Positions 32,953 to 41,250 of a DNA stretch of 64,000 bases are shown here, piece after piece (the first letter of the stretch is position 1; every line of letters starts with the position of its first letter). The notes under the pieces were generated by a model. That model ran no database searches and was not told the DNA's origin. It was given only the letters and a program-made list of their open reading frames with translations. The DNA is from Hymenobacter aquaticus (GTDB lineage: Bacteria; Bacteroidota; Bacteroidia; Cytophagales; Hymenobacteraceae). A program made the translations under genes and the position numbers. The DNA lies in NCBI RefSeq assembly GCF_004765605.1, contig NZ_SRLC01000002.1, forward strand, positions 1,302,001 to 1,366,000, read 5' to 3'.

Positions 32953-33837
32953 ATGACCAACAAAGAAATTAAAGCCCTTATTTCCCTGCTGGATGATCCG
33001 GAAATTGCCCCGCAGATTCAGGACCGTATTCAGACGCTGGGGGAAAGTATAATTCCATTTTTAGAAGAATCGTGGGAGGAAAGTCTCGACCCGCAGCAGC
33101 AGCAGCGCCTCGAAGACCTGATTCACAACCTCCAGTTTGAGGGCTTGCAGCAGCGCCTGCGCGTGTGGCGCGACTCGGGCGGCGAAAACCTGCTGGAAGG
33201 CATGTGGCTACTCAACTCCTACCAGTACCCCGACGCCGACCTACAGGCCCTGAACCGCGCCATCGAGCAGCTGCGCTTCGAAGTCTGGACCCTGCTGCGG
33301 CCCGACATGCACCCCGCCGACCAGATTCAGGCCCTGAACCACGTGCTGTTCCGGACCCATAAGTTCGCGGCCAACACCCAGAACTTCCATTCGCCGGCCA
33401 ACTCCATGCTGCACCTGGTGCTGGAAACGCGCCGGGGCAACCCGCTTACGCTGTGCGTTATCTACCTGCTGGTGGCCCAGCGGCTGAATCTGCCCATTTT
33501 CGGCGTGAATCTGCCCAACCTGTTCGTGCTCACCTACCGGCCCGAAGACCGCACGGTGCCCGCGTTTTACATCAACTGCTACAACCGGGGCCTGATTTTG
33601 TCGCGCACCGACATCGAGCACTACGTAGCCCAGCTCAACCTCTCGTCGAACGACATTTTCTTCGAGCCCTGTTCCCACCTCGACATCGTGCGCCGCGCCC
33701 TGCGTAACCTCGTGTTCAGCTTCGAAAAGATGCAGGAACCCGCCAAAGCTGCCGAAGTCAGCAAGCTGCTGACCATCCTCACCGACGAAAGCGGCGAGGC
33801 GACGGACACCGAGCTGGGTAGCGGCGAAGAAGATTAG
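32953..33837 (+). CDS. SirB1/transglutaminase-core-2 family protein
   Basis: A 294-residue protein matching the SirB1 N-terminal (transglutaminase-like core 2) family. The hallmark region is NSMLHLVLETRRGNPLTLCV and the following IYLLVAQRLNLPIFGVNLP; the Cys of LTLCV aligns with the transglutaminase nucleophile position. The N-terminal 90 residues are helical, HEAT-like (LISLLDDPEIAPQIQDRI), and the C-terminus is acidic. In other bacteria this family often sits near peptide-release-factor genes, but its activity is unproven. Confidence 0.85.
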   Translation: MTNKEIKALISLLDDPEIAPQIQDRIQTLGESIIPFLEESWEESLDPQQQQRLEDLIHNLQFEGLQQRLRVWRDSGGENLLEGMWLLNSYQYPDADLQALNRAIEQLRFEVWTLLRPDMHPADQIQALNHVLFRTHKFAANTQNFHSPANSMLHLVLETRRGNPLTLCVIYLLVAQRLNLPIFGVNLPNLFVLTYRPEDRTVPAFYINCYNRGLILSRTDIEHYVAQLNLSSNDIFFEPCSHLDIVRRALRNLVFSFEKMQEPAKAAEVSKLLTILTDESGEATDTELGSGEED

Positions 33838-33860
33838 CCTGGGCCAGATGCACAAGACGT

Positions 33861-34164
33861 GTTATGGCGAGGCGTAAGCCATTCCGCGCCTGAAGCGGCG
33901 TCAATCCGTCCTCTGAAATGTACTGAGCCCTCTATTGTAAAGGGCCCTGAGGCCTGAACCGTGTAACGCGAAGTTCCACTTCGCGAGTCGTTGAACGATG
34001 GTCGTTGTTATGGCGCGGCCGCCTCGCGAAGTGGAACTTCGCGTTACGAGCAAAAGCCCTTTCCCGTGCGAGCAGGAAAGGGCTTTCTGGTAAAAGGGCG
34101 GTTGTCACCAGCCGAGGACGGATTAGCTACGCTGTCCTTCCGGTGCTTCGTTCCTCGCAACGAC
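33861..34164. repeat. Composite palindromic element, family B (copy 2), with nested perfect palindrome
   Basis: Ends are inverted: AATCCGTCCTC on the left (33904 region) faces GAGGACGGATT on the right, and both ends carry a CGAGG/CCTCG terminus. Inside is an 85-base segment with exact 25-bp arms (33963-33987 and 34023-34047) reading CGCGAAGTTCCACTTCGCG, and a terminator-like hairpin (34052-34064 with 34075-34086). Copy 1 at 17457-17570 has the outer pieces but not the 85-base segment, so that segment was probably inserted. It covers nearly all of the 33838-34174 gap. Confidence 0.75.
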
Positions 34165-34174
34165 GCGGGAGAAA

Positions 34175-34786
34175 TTACGGCTTCTTGATCAGGCAGCCGG
34201 CGGCGCGGCGCTCGGTGGTGCCTACCGGGCGGCCGGCCAGTACGTTGTCGAGGGCCTGGGCCAGGTATTTGTCTTTGGCGTAGGCTTCCACCTGGGCGTT
34301 GTCGTCGATGGCGCCTTTGTAGCGCACCACGAAGCCCGTGCCGGAGGGCTCCAGCACGACGGCCTCCGGGGTTTTGGTGGCGCCCAGCAGGGCACTCACC
34401 TTCTGGCTTTCGTCGGTCAGGTAGGGGTAGTCGTCGGCGCCGGTGGTTTTCACCTTCATCTTCTCGGTGTCGGCGGCATCGGCCGTGGCTTCCAGGTTGA
34501 TGGGCGTATTGATAAAGAGGAACTGCACGCCCCGGCCGCTATACGCCGCATTCAGCGCGTTGAGGCGGCTCTGGTAGAGCTTGGAAAAGGCGCAGTTCGG
34601 GTTGACGAACACCACCACTACGGCCTTGTTTTTGGCGTAGCTGCTCAGCGTGACGGTAGCGTTGGAAGGGCTTTTTAGGCTGAAATCACTGATGGTGCGG
34701 CCATCCTGGGCCCGGGCAACGCCCACGGCCAGGGCAGAGAAAACGAGGGCCGCGGCGGCAATAAGCGAGATTCGGCGAAAGGTCAT
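34175..34786 (-). CDS. Exported redoxin / PRX-like thioredoxin-fold protein
   Basis: A 203-residue protein with a signal peptide (to VARAQ) and a thioredoxin fold: VVVVFVNPNCAFSKLYQSR, later PYLTDESQKVSALLGATKTPE with the cis-Pro, and YKGAIDDN. It ends with the family hallmark GCLIKKP. Relatives usually have a second Cys next to the first (N-x-CPF or CxxC-like); here only NCAF is present, so the second redox Cys is probably the C-terminal one. It follows the phosphopantetheinyl transferase on the minus strand (14-base gap). Confidence 0.85.
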   Translation of the reverse strand: MTFRRISLIAAAALVFSALAVGVARAQDGRTISDFSLKSPSNATVTLSSYAKNKAVVVVFVNPNCAFSKLYQSRLNALNAAYSGRGVQFLFINTPINLEATADAADTEKMKVKTTGADDYPYLTDESQKVSALLGATKTPEAVVLEPSGTGFVVRYKGAIDDNAQVEAYAKDKYLAQALDNVLAGRPVGTTERRAAGCLIKKP

Positions 34787-34800
34787 AGGGGAAGAGGAAG

Positions 34801-35469
34801 TCAGAAGGAGGGCGGCGCGACGTCTTCTACACAGTAGGTGAGCAGGTAGTCGGCCGTGAGGCGCTGGTAATGAATCTGGTGTTGGCTGCGGGAGTTTTCT
34901 AGCAGCAGGTGCCCCGTCAACACACCTGCCTCCCGCAGCTCAAACGGGTTGAGCTGAATTTGCTCTTTAAACACCAGGCCCCGGCGACTATGCAGCTTGT
35001 AGAGCGTCTCTTTGGCACTCCAATAGAGACTGTGTTTGGCTACGTCGTCACCGGTGTTGGCTAGCTCGTCTTTCGATAAAAACCTGGCAGCCAACAATTG
35101 CGCTTTGGTGCGGATCAACTCAATATCTGTGCCAACGCGGCCCCGCGTGGCGACAATACCGGCCACCCACTCGCCCGAGTGCGACAGGGAAACCGCGTAA
35201 TCGGGCAGCTGCTCGAAAAAAGGGCGGCCGTTGGCGTCGTTGCGCAGCACAGCCCGGGCGGCGGGGTTAGCCTCCTGGAGCAGGGCGTGGGCCAGCACCC
35301 GGCCCGCCAGCCACTGCAGGTTGCGGTTTTCGTCGCGGGTGGCGGGCTGCAGCTGGCTGTAGAGCTCGGGCCGGGGCACTTGCTGTAGCAGTTCGGCGGG
35401 CTGCTCCGTCAGCTGCCACAAGCCCAGCAGGGCGTGGTCGGAAAGCGGCGTGACGGAATGGAGCGGCAT
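34801..35469 (-). CDS. 4'-phosphopantetheinyl transferase (Sfp-type)
   Basis: A 222-residue enzyme that moves phosphopantetheine from CoA to the serine of carrier proteins. Motifs are in order: GRPFF and VSLSHSG (about residues 81-99), GTDIELI with metal ligands D115 and E117, and WSAKETLYKLH (about residues 150-160). The length fits Sfp-like rather than the short AcpS type. Targets would be fatty-acid or secondary-metabolite carrier proteins; no such genes are in the window. Confidence 0.92.
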   Translation of the reverse strand: MPLHSVTPLSDHALLGLWQLTEQPAELLQQVPRPELYSQLQPATRDENRNLQWLAGRVLAHALLQEANPAARAVLRNDANGRPFFEQLPDYAVSLSHSGEWVAGIVATRGRVGTDIELIRTKAQLLAARFLSKDELANTGDDVAKHSLYWSAKETLYKLHSRRGLVFKEQIQLNPFELREAGVLTGHLLLENSRSQHQIHYQRLTADYLLTYCVEDVAPPSF

Positions 35470-35582
35470 ACGGAAAGATACGGGAGGAAAGCCGCGTCGG
35501 ACTTAGCAGCCGCAAAGATAGATAACGGGCTAGCCGTAGCCGCCACCACGCCCTGTGTAGGCTGACCTCGTCAAAACTGGCG

Positions 35583-35590
35583 TATTTTTG
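35583..35590 (+). promoter_or_regulatory. Bacteroidota-type -7 element (TATTTTTG) for the WD40-DivIVA unit
   Basis: Perfect TAnnTTTG 22 bases before the WD40 ATG, leaving a leader of only about 15 bases. No clear -33 element. Confidence 0.5.
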
Positions 35591-35612
35591 CCCTAAATCC
35601 TAACCCAACGCC

Positions 35613-36557
35613 ATGCCGCTGCTTTTTCGTCCGGAGGTTCAGAAGCTTGCCACTCTCACCGGCCACCACGACTGCGTCTACGCCCTGACCGGCTCGGCCC
35701 AGGAAACGGTGGTGTACTCGGCCGGCTCCGATGGATTTGTGGTGGCCTGGGACAGCGCCGCGCCCGAGCAGGACGGCGAGCTGGTGGCCCGGGTCGAAAA
35801 CTCGGTGTATGCCCTGCGGTATCTACCCAAAAGGCAGCTGCTGCTCATCGGCCACAACTTCCAGGGCTTGCAGGTAATCGACCGGCCAGCCAAAAAGCTG
35901 GTGCACGCCACCGCGCTGCCCCCCGTGGCCATTTTCGACATTGCGTACTCCGAGGCCCGGCAGCGCATCTACGTGGCTATGGCCGACGGCACGCTGGCCG
36001 TACTGCACGGTGAGGATTTTCGGCTGTTGCAGCTGCTGCGCCTTTCCGAGAAAAGCCTGCGCTGCCTGGCCCTGCACGAGCAGCGCGGCGAGCTGGCGGT
36101 AGGCGGCTCCGACACGCTGATCCGGGTGCTCGACGCGGCCACGCTGACGGTGAAATACACGCTGGAAGGCTCCACCAACTCGGTGTTTACGGCCACCTAT
36201 TCGCCCGACGGCACCTACCTGCTCACGGCCGGGCGCGACGCCCACCTGCGCATCTGGGACGTGCAGCAGGGCTACCGGGAGCAGCAGAGCATTATTGCCC
36301 ACCTGTTTGCCATCAACCACGTGGCCTACAGCCCCGACGGGCAGTTTTTTGCCACCTGCAGCATGGACAAATCCATCAAGCTCTGGGAGGCCGAGAGCTT
36401 CCGGCTGCTGCGCGTGCTCGACAAGGCCCGGCACGCCGGACACGGCACTTCGGTGAACAAGTTATTTTGGTCCGGACCGCGGAAACGGCTAGTTTCGTGT
36501 AGCGACGACCGAAGTCTTGCCGTGTGGGAGCTGCACGTCGCCCCCAATGCCTTATGA
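35613..36557 (+). CDS. WD40-repeat beta-propeller protein
   Basis: A 314-residue cytoplasmic protein made of about seven WD-like repeats. Clear examples are LTGHHDCVYALTGS, VFTATYSPDGTYLLTAGRD followed by AHLRIWD, and INHVAYSPDGQFFATCSMD followed by KSIKLWE. No signal peptide and no fused catalytic domain, so it is a scaffold for protein-protein contacts. Its stop overlaps the ATG of the DivIVA-like gene by four bases (36554-36557), so the two products are probably made in fixed ratio and may interact. Confidence 0.9.
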   Translation: MPLLFRPEVQKLATLTGHHDCVYALTGSAQETVVYSAGSDGFVVAWDSAAPEQDGELVARVENSVYALRYLPKRQLLLIGHNFQGLQVIDRPAKKLVHATALPPVAIFDIAYSEARQRIYVAMADGTLAVLHGEDFRLLQLLRLSEKSLRCLALHEQRGELAVGGSDTLIRVLDAATLTVKYTLEGSTNSVFTATYSPDGTYLLTAGRDAHLRIWDVQQGYREQQSIIAHLFAINHVAYSPDGQFFATCSMDKSIKLWEAESFRLLRVLDKARHAGHGTSVNKLFWSGPRKRLVSCSDDRSLAVWELHVAPNAL

Positions 36558-37573
36558 AAATTACCGCCCTCGATATCCGGCAGAAGACCTTTGAAAAAGC
36601 TTTTCGGGGCCTCAACAAAGAAGAAGTAGAAGCTTTCCTGGTGACCTTGTCGCAGCAGTGGGAGCGGATGGGCGACGAAAACCGCGAGCTGCGCCTCAAG
36701 CTGGAGCACGCCACCCAGGAAGTCAGCAAGATGCGGGAGGTGGAAACCTCGCTCTACCGCACCCTGAAAACGGCCGAAGACACCGGCAACAGCATTACCG
36801 AGCAAGCCCAGCGCGACGCCGAACTGCGGGTGCGCGAAGCCCAGCTCAAGGCCGAGCAGCTGCTCAATGACGCCCGCCAGAAAGCCCGCCAGGTGGTCGA
36901 CGACGCCTATAAGCAGGCCGAGAAAACCGTGGGCGAGATGAAAACGGAGGTGAACGGCCTGGGCCAGGAATGCCAGCGCCTGGAAAACCAGCTCGAAAGC
37001 CTCGTGCGCGACTTGCAGCGCCTGGCCAACGACACGCTCGACAAGGTGGAAAAAGTGAAGGCCCGGCCCAAAACGGAGGCCGCCGCCATCCTTTCGCGGG
37101 CGGCAAGCGTAAAGGTGAGCAGACCCGATTCCTCACCTGAAACCGACACTGCCATGTACGTAGGCTCTGCTTCCACTTCTTCCGTTGCCGCCGTTGCGGG
37201 AGCCACCGCCGCCGCTGGCGGGGGCGTCGCCTTCGACCAGCCCGCCGCCCGCCCCATCGGGCCGCAGCCGGGCAGCTACAACCCCAAGCCGGGCCAGCAG
37301 CCCGACCCCGGCGCCCCGGCCCAGACGCCCGGCCCCGATATTGAGCCCAACCGCACGCCCCACGAAAACCCCGGCTACGTTGATCCGTCGCGCATCTATA
37401 ACCCCGAGCCGGCCCGCGTGCCCGAGCCCGACGCGCCCCACATCGAGCCCACCGCGCCCGATATTCAGCCCGTAGGCCCCAACCACCCGGAAATCACCCA
37501 GCCTTCCCCCGCGACGCACCCCGGCATGGCCGCGGCCAGCGCCGCCGAGAAATCCTTTTTCGACGAAATCTAA
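36554..37573 (+). CDS. DivIVA-domain coiled-coil protein with long Pro-rich tail
   Basis: A 339-residue protein. The N-terminal 40 residues match the DivIVA membrane-curvature domain (ITALDIRQKTFEKAFRGLN, KEEVEAFL). Residues 40-180 are a continuous coiled coil, and residues 200-335 are disordered, Pro-rich sequence with repeated P-E-P and D-I-x-P units, ending KSFFDEI. DivIVA proteins mark poles or septa by sensing curvature. The ATG overlaps the WD40 stop. The tail is much longer than in typical DivIVA proteins and may be a docking platform. Confidence 0.88.
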   Translation: MKITALDIRQKTFEKAFRGLNKEEVEAFLVTLSQQWERMGDENRELRLKLEHATQEVSKMREVETSLYRTLKTAEDTGNSITEQAQRDAELRVREAQLKAEQLLNDARQKARQVVDDAYKQAEKTVGEMKTEVNGLGQECQRLENQLESLVRDLQRLANDTLDKVEKVKARPKTEAAAILSRAASVKVSRPDSSPETDTAMYVGSASTSSVAAVAGATAAAGGGVAFDQPAARPIGPQPGSYNPKPGQQPDPGAPAQTPGPDIEPNRTPHENPGYVDPSRIYNPEPARVPEPDAPHIEPTAPDIQPVGPNHPEITQPSPATHPGMAAASAAEKSFFDEI

Positions 37574-37750
37574 CCCCCGGATTGGCTACGCCGAACTTCG
37601 TTTCGACGGATTTTTTGGATTAGCCGGATTTTGTAAACGAGTCCCGACGAAGCCTGCCCTTTGGGGTGGGCTTCGCTGTTTCCGGTAGTTATAGCATACT
37701 TTTAGCCACTACCCGGCCGGTAAGACCCGAGCCGGCCGCGTGAGAAAAGG

Positions 37751-37790
37751 ACTCACCATTTCACCACTTTACAATTTCACTACCTCACCG
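37751..37790. repeat. Degenerate single arm of the 25413-25496 repeat
   Basis: ACTCACCATTTCACCACTTT and ATTTCACTACCTCACCG resemble the right arm of the perfect inverted repeat upstream of the carboxylase gene. Here it abuts the folB ATG, so it may provide its leader. Confidence 0.55.
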
Positions 37791-37791
37791 C

Positions 37792-38163
37792 ATGGGCCAG
37801 ATTGCACTGGAAGGAATGGAGTTTTTTGCCTACCACGGCTTCTATGATGAGGAGCAGAAAATCGGCAACCGGTACAGCGTTGACCTTTACGTGGGCACTG
37901 ATCTGCACGCGGCGGGCACGTCCGACGCCCTGGACAACACGGTGAACTACGTGGTGCTCTACGGCATCGTGAAGGAGGAAATGGCCGTGTCGGCGCGGCT
38001 GCTGGAGCACGTCGGCCACCGGATTCTGGACCGGGTGCTGGGGCAGTTTCCGCACGTGAAATCGGTGAAGGTGAGCGTGTCGAAGTACAACCCGCCGTTT
38101 GGGGGCGTGTGCGAAAGGTCGCGCGTGACGATGAAGCGCAAGCGGGCCAAGGTGCCGGCGTAG
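37792..38163 (+). CDS. folB: Dihydroneopterin aldolase
   Basis: A 123-residue T-fold enzyme of folate synthesis that splits dihydroneopterin to 6-hydroxymethyl-dihydropterin. Typical features are the start IALEGMEFFAYHGFYDEEQ, Tyr in the NTVNYVVLYGIV stretch, and the C-terminal SKYNPPFGGVCERSRVTMKR. The length is normal. Together with folE, about 29 kb away, it covers two steps of the pathway; the genes are not clustered. Confidence 0.94.
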   Translation: MGQIALEGMEFFAYHGFYDEEQKIGNRYSVDLYVGTDLHAAGTSDALDNTVNYVVLYGIVKEEMAVSARLLEHVGHRILDRVLGQFPHVKSVKVSVSKYNPPFGGVCERSRVTMKRKRAKVPA

Positions 38164-38375
38164 ATACTTTTGCCGGTTTCGGGCGGGAAACTGGGGTAGG
38201 GCGGGGCCGCCGGTTTTCGACTGGCTGCCTCCGGCAACGTTGCCGGCAACGTTTGCATAACTTTATTGCGGGCTTTGCCCTACTAGGTGCTCATTTGCTG
38301 GATTTTAGCAGGTAGGTTTAAGTGAACCTTACCCGCTGGCGGCTTCTGCCGCTACCCACCCAAATTCCCCGGCGT
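38164..38375 (+). promoter_or_regulatory. Leader region of the pectate lyase gene
   Basis: Contains TACTTTTG (38165-38172), a perfect TAnnTTTG, immediately after folB, and a perfect 16-base palindrome CCGGCAACGTTGCCGG at 38231-38246. Neither can be tied to a regulator. The leader would be about 200 bases if TACTTTTG is the promoter. Confidence 0.35.
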
Positions 38376-40628
38376 ATGAAGCATCTGCTTTCCTTACTCT
38401 TATTGCTGCTGTTGCCTTGGGCGCTGCGGGCCCAGAGCTTAACCATCTTAGAGTCAGGTGGCTGGCTGGAGTCGGCGTACGTGCGGTGGCAGCCCCTTGC
38501 CACGGCGCAAAGCTACAACGTGTACTACAGCGGCGGCGGCCTCGTCAATCAGAAGCTCGACGACCAGCTCATCCGGAGCTACGGCTCCTATTACCGGGCT
38601 GACGCGCTGGGTCTGGCCCCCGGCACGTACACGCTCAAGATCGTGCCCGTCGTTTCGGGAGTCGAAGGCACTGCCACCGTGACCAGCTCCCTGACGGTGC
38701 GGGCCCAGGACCGGACCGGATTTGCCTTTAGCGGTGGCCGGGTGCCGGGCGCCTACAACGCCGACGGCACGGTGAAAAGCAACGCCGTTATTCTCTACAT
38801 CACGCAAAACACCAAGAATACCGTCTCCCTCAACGTGACCGGTGCTTCGGTGAACCCCTGCGTGGGGCTGCAAACCATTCTCGACGGCTTTAAGAAAGGG
38901 CGGGATGCGCGGCCGCTGCTCGTGCGCCTGGTCGGCAACATCACCGACCCGAGCTACCTGCTCAGTGGCGACCTGGTTATCGAAAACAACAATCTGGCGA
39001 CCAGCTTCATTACCCTGGAAGGCGTCGGCAACGATGCCGTGGCCAATGGCTGGGGTATTCGGGTGAAAAGTGCTTCCAACGTGGAAATCCGCAACCTCGG
39101 CAGCATGAACTGCGACAGTGACGAGGGCGACAATATTGGCCTACAGCAGGACAATGACCACATCTGGGTGCACAACGTCGATTTCTTCTACGGCCGCGCG
39201 GGCAGCGACGCCGACCAGGCGAAAGGCGACGGGTCGCTGGATTGCAAGAAGTCGACCTACGTGACCTTCGCCTACAACCACTTCTGGGATTCGGGCAAGT
39301 CGAACCTGCTGGGGCTGAGCGAAGCCTCGACGCAGGGACTCTACATCACCTACCACCACAACTGGTACGACCATTCCGACTCCCGGCATCCCCGGGTGCG
39401 GTATTATTCGGCCCACGTGTACAACAACTACTACGACGGCAACGCCAAGTACGGGGCCGGCTCGACGCTGGGCTCCTCGGTGTTCATGGAAGGCAACTAC
39501 TTCCGCAACTGCAAGTACCCGATGCTGACCTCCATGCAGGGCACGGACGTGTACAACCCCGTGACGCAGGCCAACGACTACAACAACATGCCGATTTTCT
39601 CGAACGAGAACGGGGGCACCATCAAGGCCTTCGATAACTACATGGTGGGGCAGCAGCGCTTCGTGCCCTACGGCGCGGTCGGCTACCCGAAGTCCACGGT
39701 CGACTTTGATGCCTACGTGGCTACCACCCGCGGCGAGCAGGTGGGCAGCGCCGTCGTGTCGGCCTACGGCGCCAACACGTACAACAACTTCGATACGAAC
39801 CCGGCCGTCATGTACGCCTACACGCCCGATGCCCCGGCGGCGGCGCAAACCAAGGTAGTGCAGTATGCGGGCCGCGTGCAGGGCGGCGACTTTAAGTGGA
39901 GCTTTAACAACGCCGTTGATGATGTTTCTTCGGCCGTGAACGTGCCGCTGCAAACGGCGCTGGTCAACTATGCCACGGGCTTGGTTTCCGTGCAGGGCGA
40001 CGGGCCGGCATCCGGTGGTGGCGGCGGCGGTTCTACGGCGGCCGATATGGTGCACAACTTCACCCTGGCCGGCACGACCAGCACCTTCTACACTATCACC
40101 GGCAACCTGTCGACCTCGCAGGGCACGGTGGTGTATAATGGCCTGAACCTGACGCAGTGCCTGAAACTGGAGTCGTCGACGAACATTGCCTTCACGACCA
40201 CCGCGTCGGCCACCGTCACGATGGTGTTCAATGACAGCTTCAGCGGCACGGTTAAGGTGGATAACGTGAGCCAGACCGTCAGCGCGGGCCGGCTGACGCT
40301 GACGCTGCCGGCCGGGCCGCATCAGATTGCCAAAGGCACTACCGCCAACCTGTATTACCTGAGCACCGCTTACCCAACCACCCTGGGAGCCGGGCAGCCA
40401 CAGGCGGAACTCGCCCTCACGGTTAGCCCAAACCCGGCGGCGGATGCGGTGGTAGTAGGGTGGAAGAGCCCGCGGGAGTTTTCGCTCTACACCATCACGG
40501 GCAGCCTGCTGAAAACCGGCACCACGAATCAGCCACTCAGCCTGAAAGACGTGAAGCCCGGGCTATACCTGATTCTACTTCAGGACGAGGCCGGGCACCT
40601 GCGCACGGCGCGCCTGCTCAGGCAATAA
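38376..40628 (+). CDS. Secreted pectate lyase (PL1-like) with T9SS sorting domain
   Basis: A 750-residue secreted enzyme. A signal peptide (LLSLLLLLLLPWALRAQS) precedes an Fn3-like domain (about 20-110: VRWQPLATAQSYNVYY). A right-handed beta-helix of pectate-lyase type follows (about 115-480), with HIWVHNVDFFYG, FAYNHFWDSGKSNLLG and the catalytic-region Y326-HHNWYDHSDSRHPR. A Gly-rich linker leads to a beta-sandwich (about 560-670), and a type A T9SS C-terminal domain ends the protein (VSPNPAADAVVVGW ... LKTG). It should cut polygalacturonate at the cell surface or outside. The ATG at 38376 is chosen over an upstream GTG. Confidence 0.9.
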   Translation: MKHLLSLLLLLLLPWALRAQSLTILESGGWLESAYVRWQPLATAQSYNVYYSGGGLVNQKLDDQLIRSYGSYYRADALGLAPGTYTLKIVPVVSGVEGTATVTSSLTVRAQDRTGFAFSGGRVPGAYNADGTVKSNAVILYITQNTKNTVSLNVTGASVNPCVGLQTILDGFKKGRDARPLLVRLVGNITDPSYLLSGDLVIENNNLATSFITLEGVGNDAVANGWGIRVKSASNVEIRNLGSMNCDSDEGDNIGLQQDNDHIWVHNVDFFYGRAGSDADQAKGDGSLDCKKSTYVTFAYNHFWDSGKSNLLGLSEASTQGLYITYHHNWYDHSDSRHPRVRYYSAHVYNNYYDGNAKYGAGSTLGSSVFMEGNYFRNCKYPMLTSMQGTDVYNPVTQANDYNNMPIFSNENGGTIKAFDNYMVGQQRFVPYGAVGYPKSTVDFDAYVATTRGEQVGSAVVSAYGANTYNNFDTNPAVMYAYTPDAPAAAQTKVVQYAGRVQGGDFKWSFNNAVDDVSSAVNVPLQTALVNYATGLVSVQGDGPASGGGGGGSTAADMVHNFTLAGTTSTFYTITGNLSTSQGTVVYNGLNLTQCLKLESSTNIAFTTTASATVTMVFNDSFSGTVKVDNVSQTVSAGRLTLTLPAGPHQIAKGTTANLYYLSTAYPTTLGAGQPQAELALTVSPNPAADAVVVGWKSPREFSLYTITGSLLKTGTTNQPLSLKDVKPGLYLILLQDEAGHLRTARLLRQ

Positions 40629-40689
40629 GCCAGGCGGGGTGCACGGGCGGTAAAAACAACGGCTCCGCACCCTGACCGGTTATCCTGCG

Positions 40690-40715
40690 AAAAACCAGCT
40701 TTACGGCTGGTTTTT
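40690..40715 (+). terminator. Intrinsic terminator after the pectate lyase gene
   Basis: 10-bp stem AAAAACCAGC / GCTGGTTTTT with a short loop and T5 tract. Confidence 0.8.
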
Positions 40716-40733
40716 CTGTTTGTTTTCTATTTA

Positions 40734-40807
40734 TACGAAATAAATCGTAGATAAAATTTGCTTCTACGATTCACTTCGTATATGTTTGATGTACGAAGTA
40801 GTTCGTA
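40734..40807. promoter_or_regulatory. Three identical-pattern dyads, candidate BlaI-type operators
   Basis: TACGA-N6-TCGTA occurs three times: 40734-40749, 40765-40780 and 40792-40807, with starts 31 and 27 bases apart. A near-consensus -7 element (TAAAATTTG, one base too long) lies between the first two at 40751-40759. The last dyad ends 20 bases before the BlaI-like start codon. The pattern and position fit auto-repression by that dimeric winged-helix protein. Confidence 0.8.
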
Positions 40808-40827
40808 TCAAGAAAAGACCCCTAGCT

Positions 40828-41250
40828 ATGAGTAAGGCACCCCTTCCCAAACCCACCGAATCGGAACTTGAAATCTTGCAGGTGCTCTGGCAGCACGGCC
40901 CCAGCACCGTCCGGTTCGTGAACGACGAGCTCAGCCAGAAGCGCGAAGTAGGCTACACCACCACCCTGAAGCTGCTGCAGCTCATGCTCGACAAGGGCTT
41001 GGTGCTGCGCGACGACGACAGCCGCACCCACGTGTACCGGGCCGCCGTGCGCCAGGAAGAAACCCAGGGCCTGCTGCTCGACCGGTTCGTGGAAGCGGCC
41101 TTTGGGGGCTCGGCCATGAAGCTGGTGATGCAGGCCCTGGGCAACCGCCGCACGTCCAAGGAAGAACTGCGCCAGATCCGGACTCTGCTCAACGAAATCG
41201 AAAACGACAAACCCGAAACTGAGAAAGGAGGCCCCGATGAGCTGGCTTGA
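40828..41250 (+). CDS. BlaI/MecI-family transcriptional repressor
   Basis: A 140-residue repressor with the BlaI winged helix (PTESELEILQVLWQHGP, VGYTTTLKLLQLMLDKGL) and a helical dimerisation tail (about residues 85-135). In BlaI systems the repressor is cleaved when the membrane metalloprotease BlaR1 is triggered. The ATG at 40828 is preferred over an upstream ATG at 40786 that would sit within the operator region. It overlaps the M56 peptidase gene by 14 bases. No beta-lactamase gene is adjacent, so the target may be the pair itself or genes elsewhere. Confidence 0.92.
   Translation: MSKAPLPKPTESELEILQVLWQHGPSTVRFVNDELSQKREVGYTTTLKLLQLMLDKGLVLRDDDSRTHVYRAAVRQEETQGLLLDRFVEAAFGGSAMKLVMQALGNRRTSKEELRQIRTLLNEIENDKPETEKGGPDELA

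Noticed and set aside
40786..40827. Upstream start for the BlaI-like protein (ATG at 40786)
   Set aside because: It would place the coding start across the third operator dyad and add 14 residues not typical of the family.
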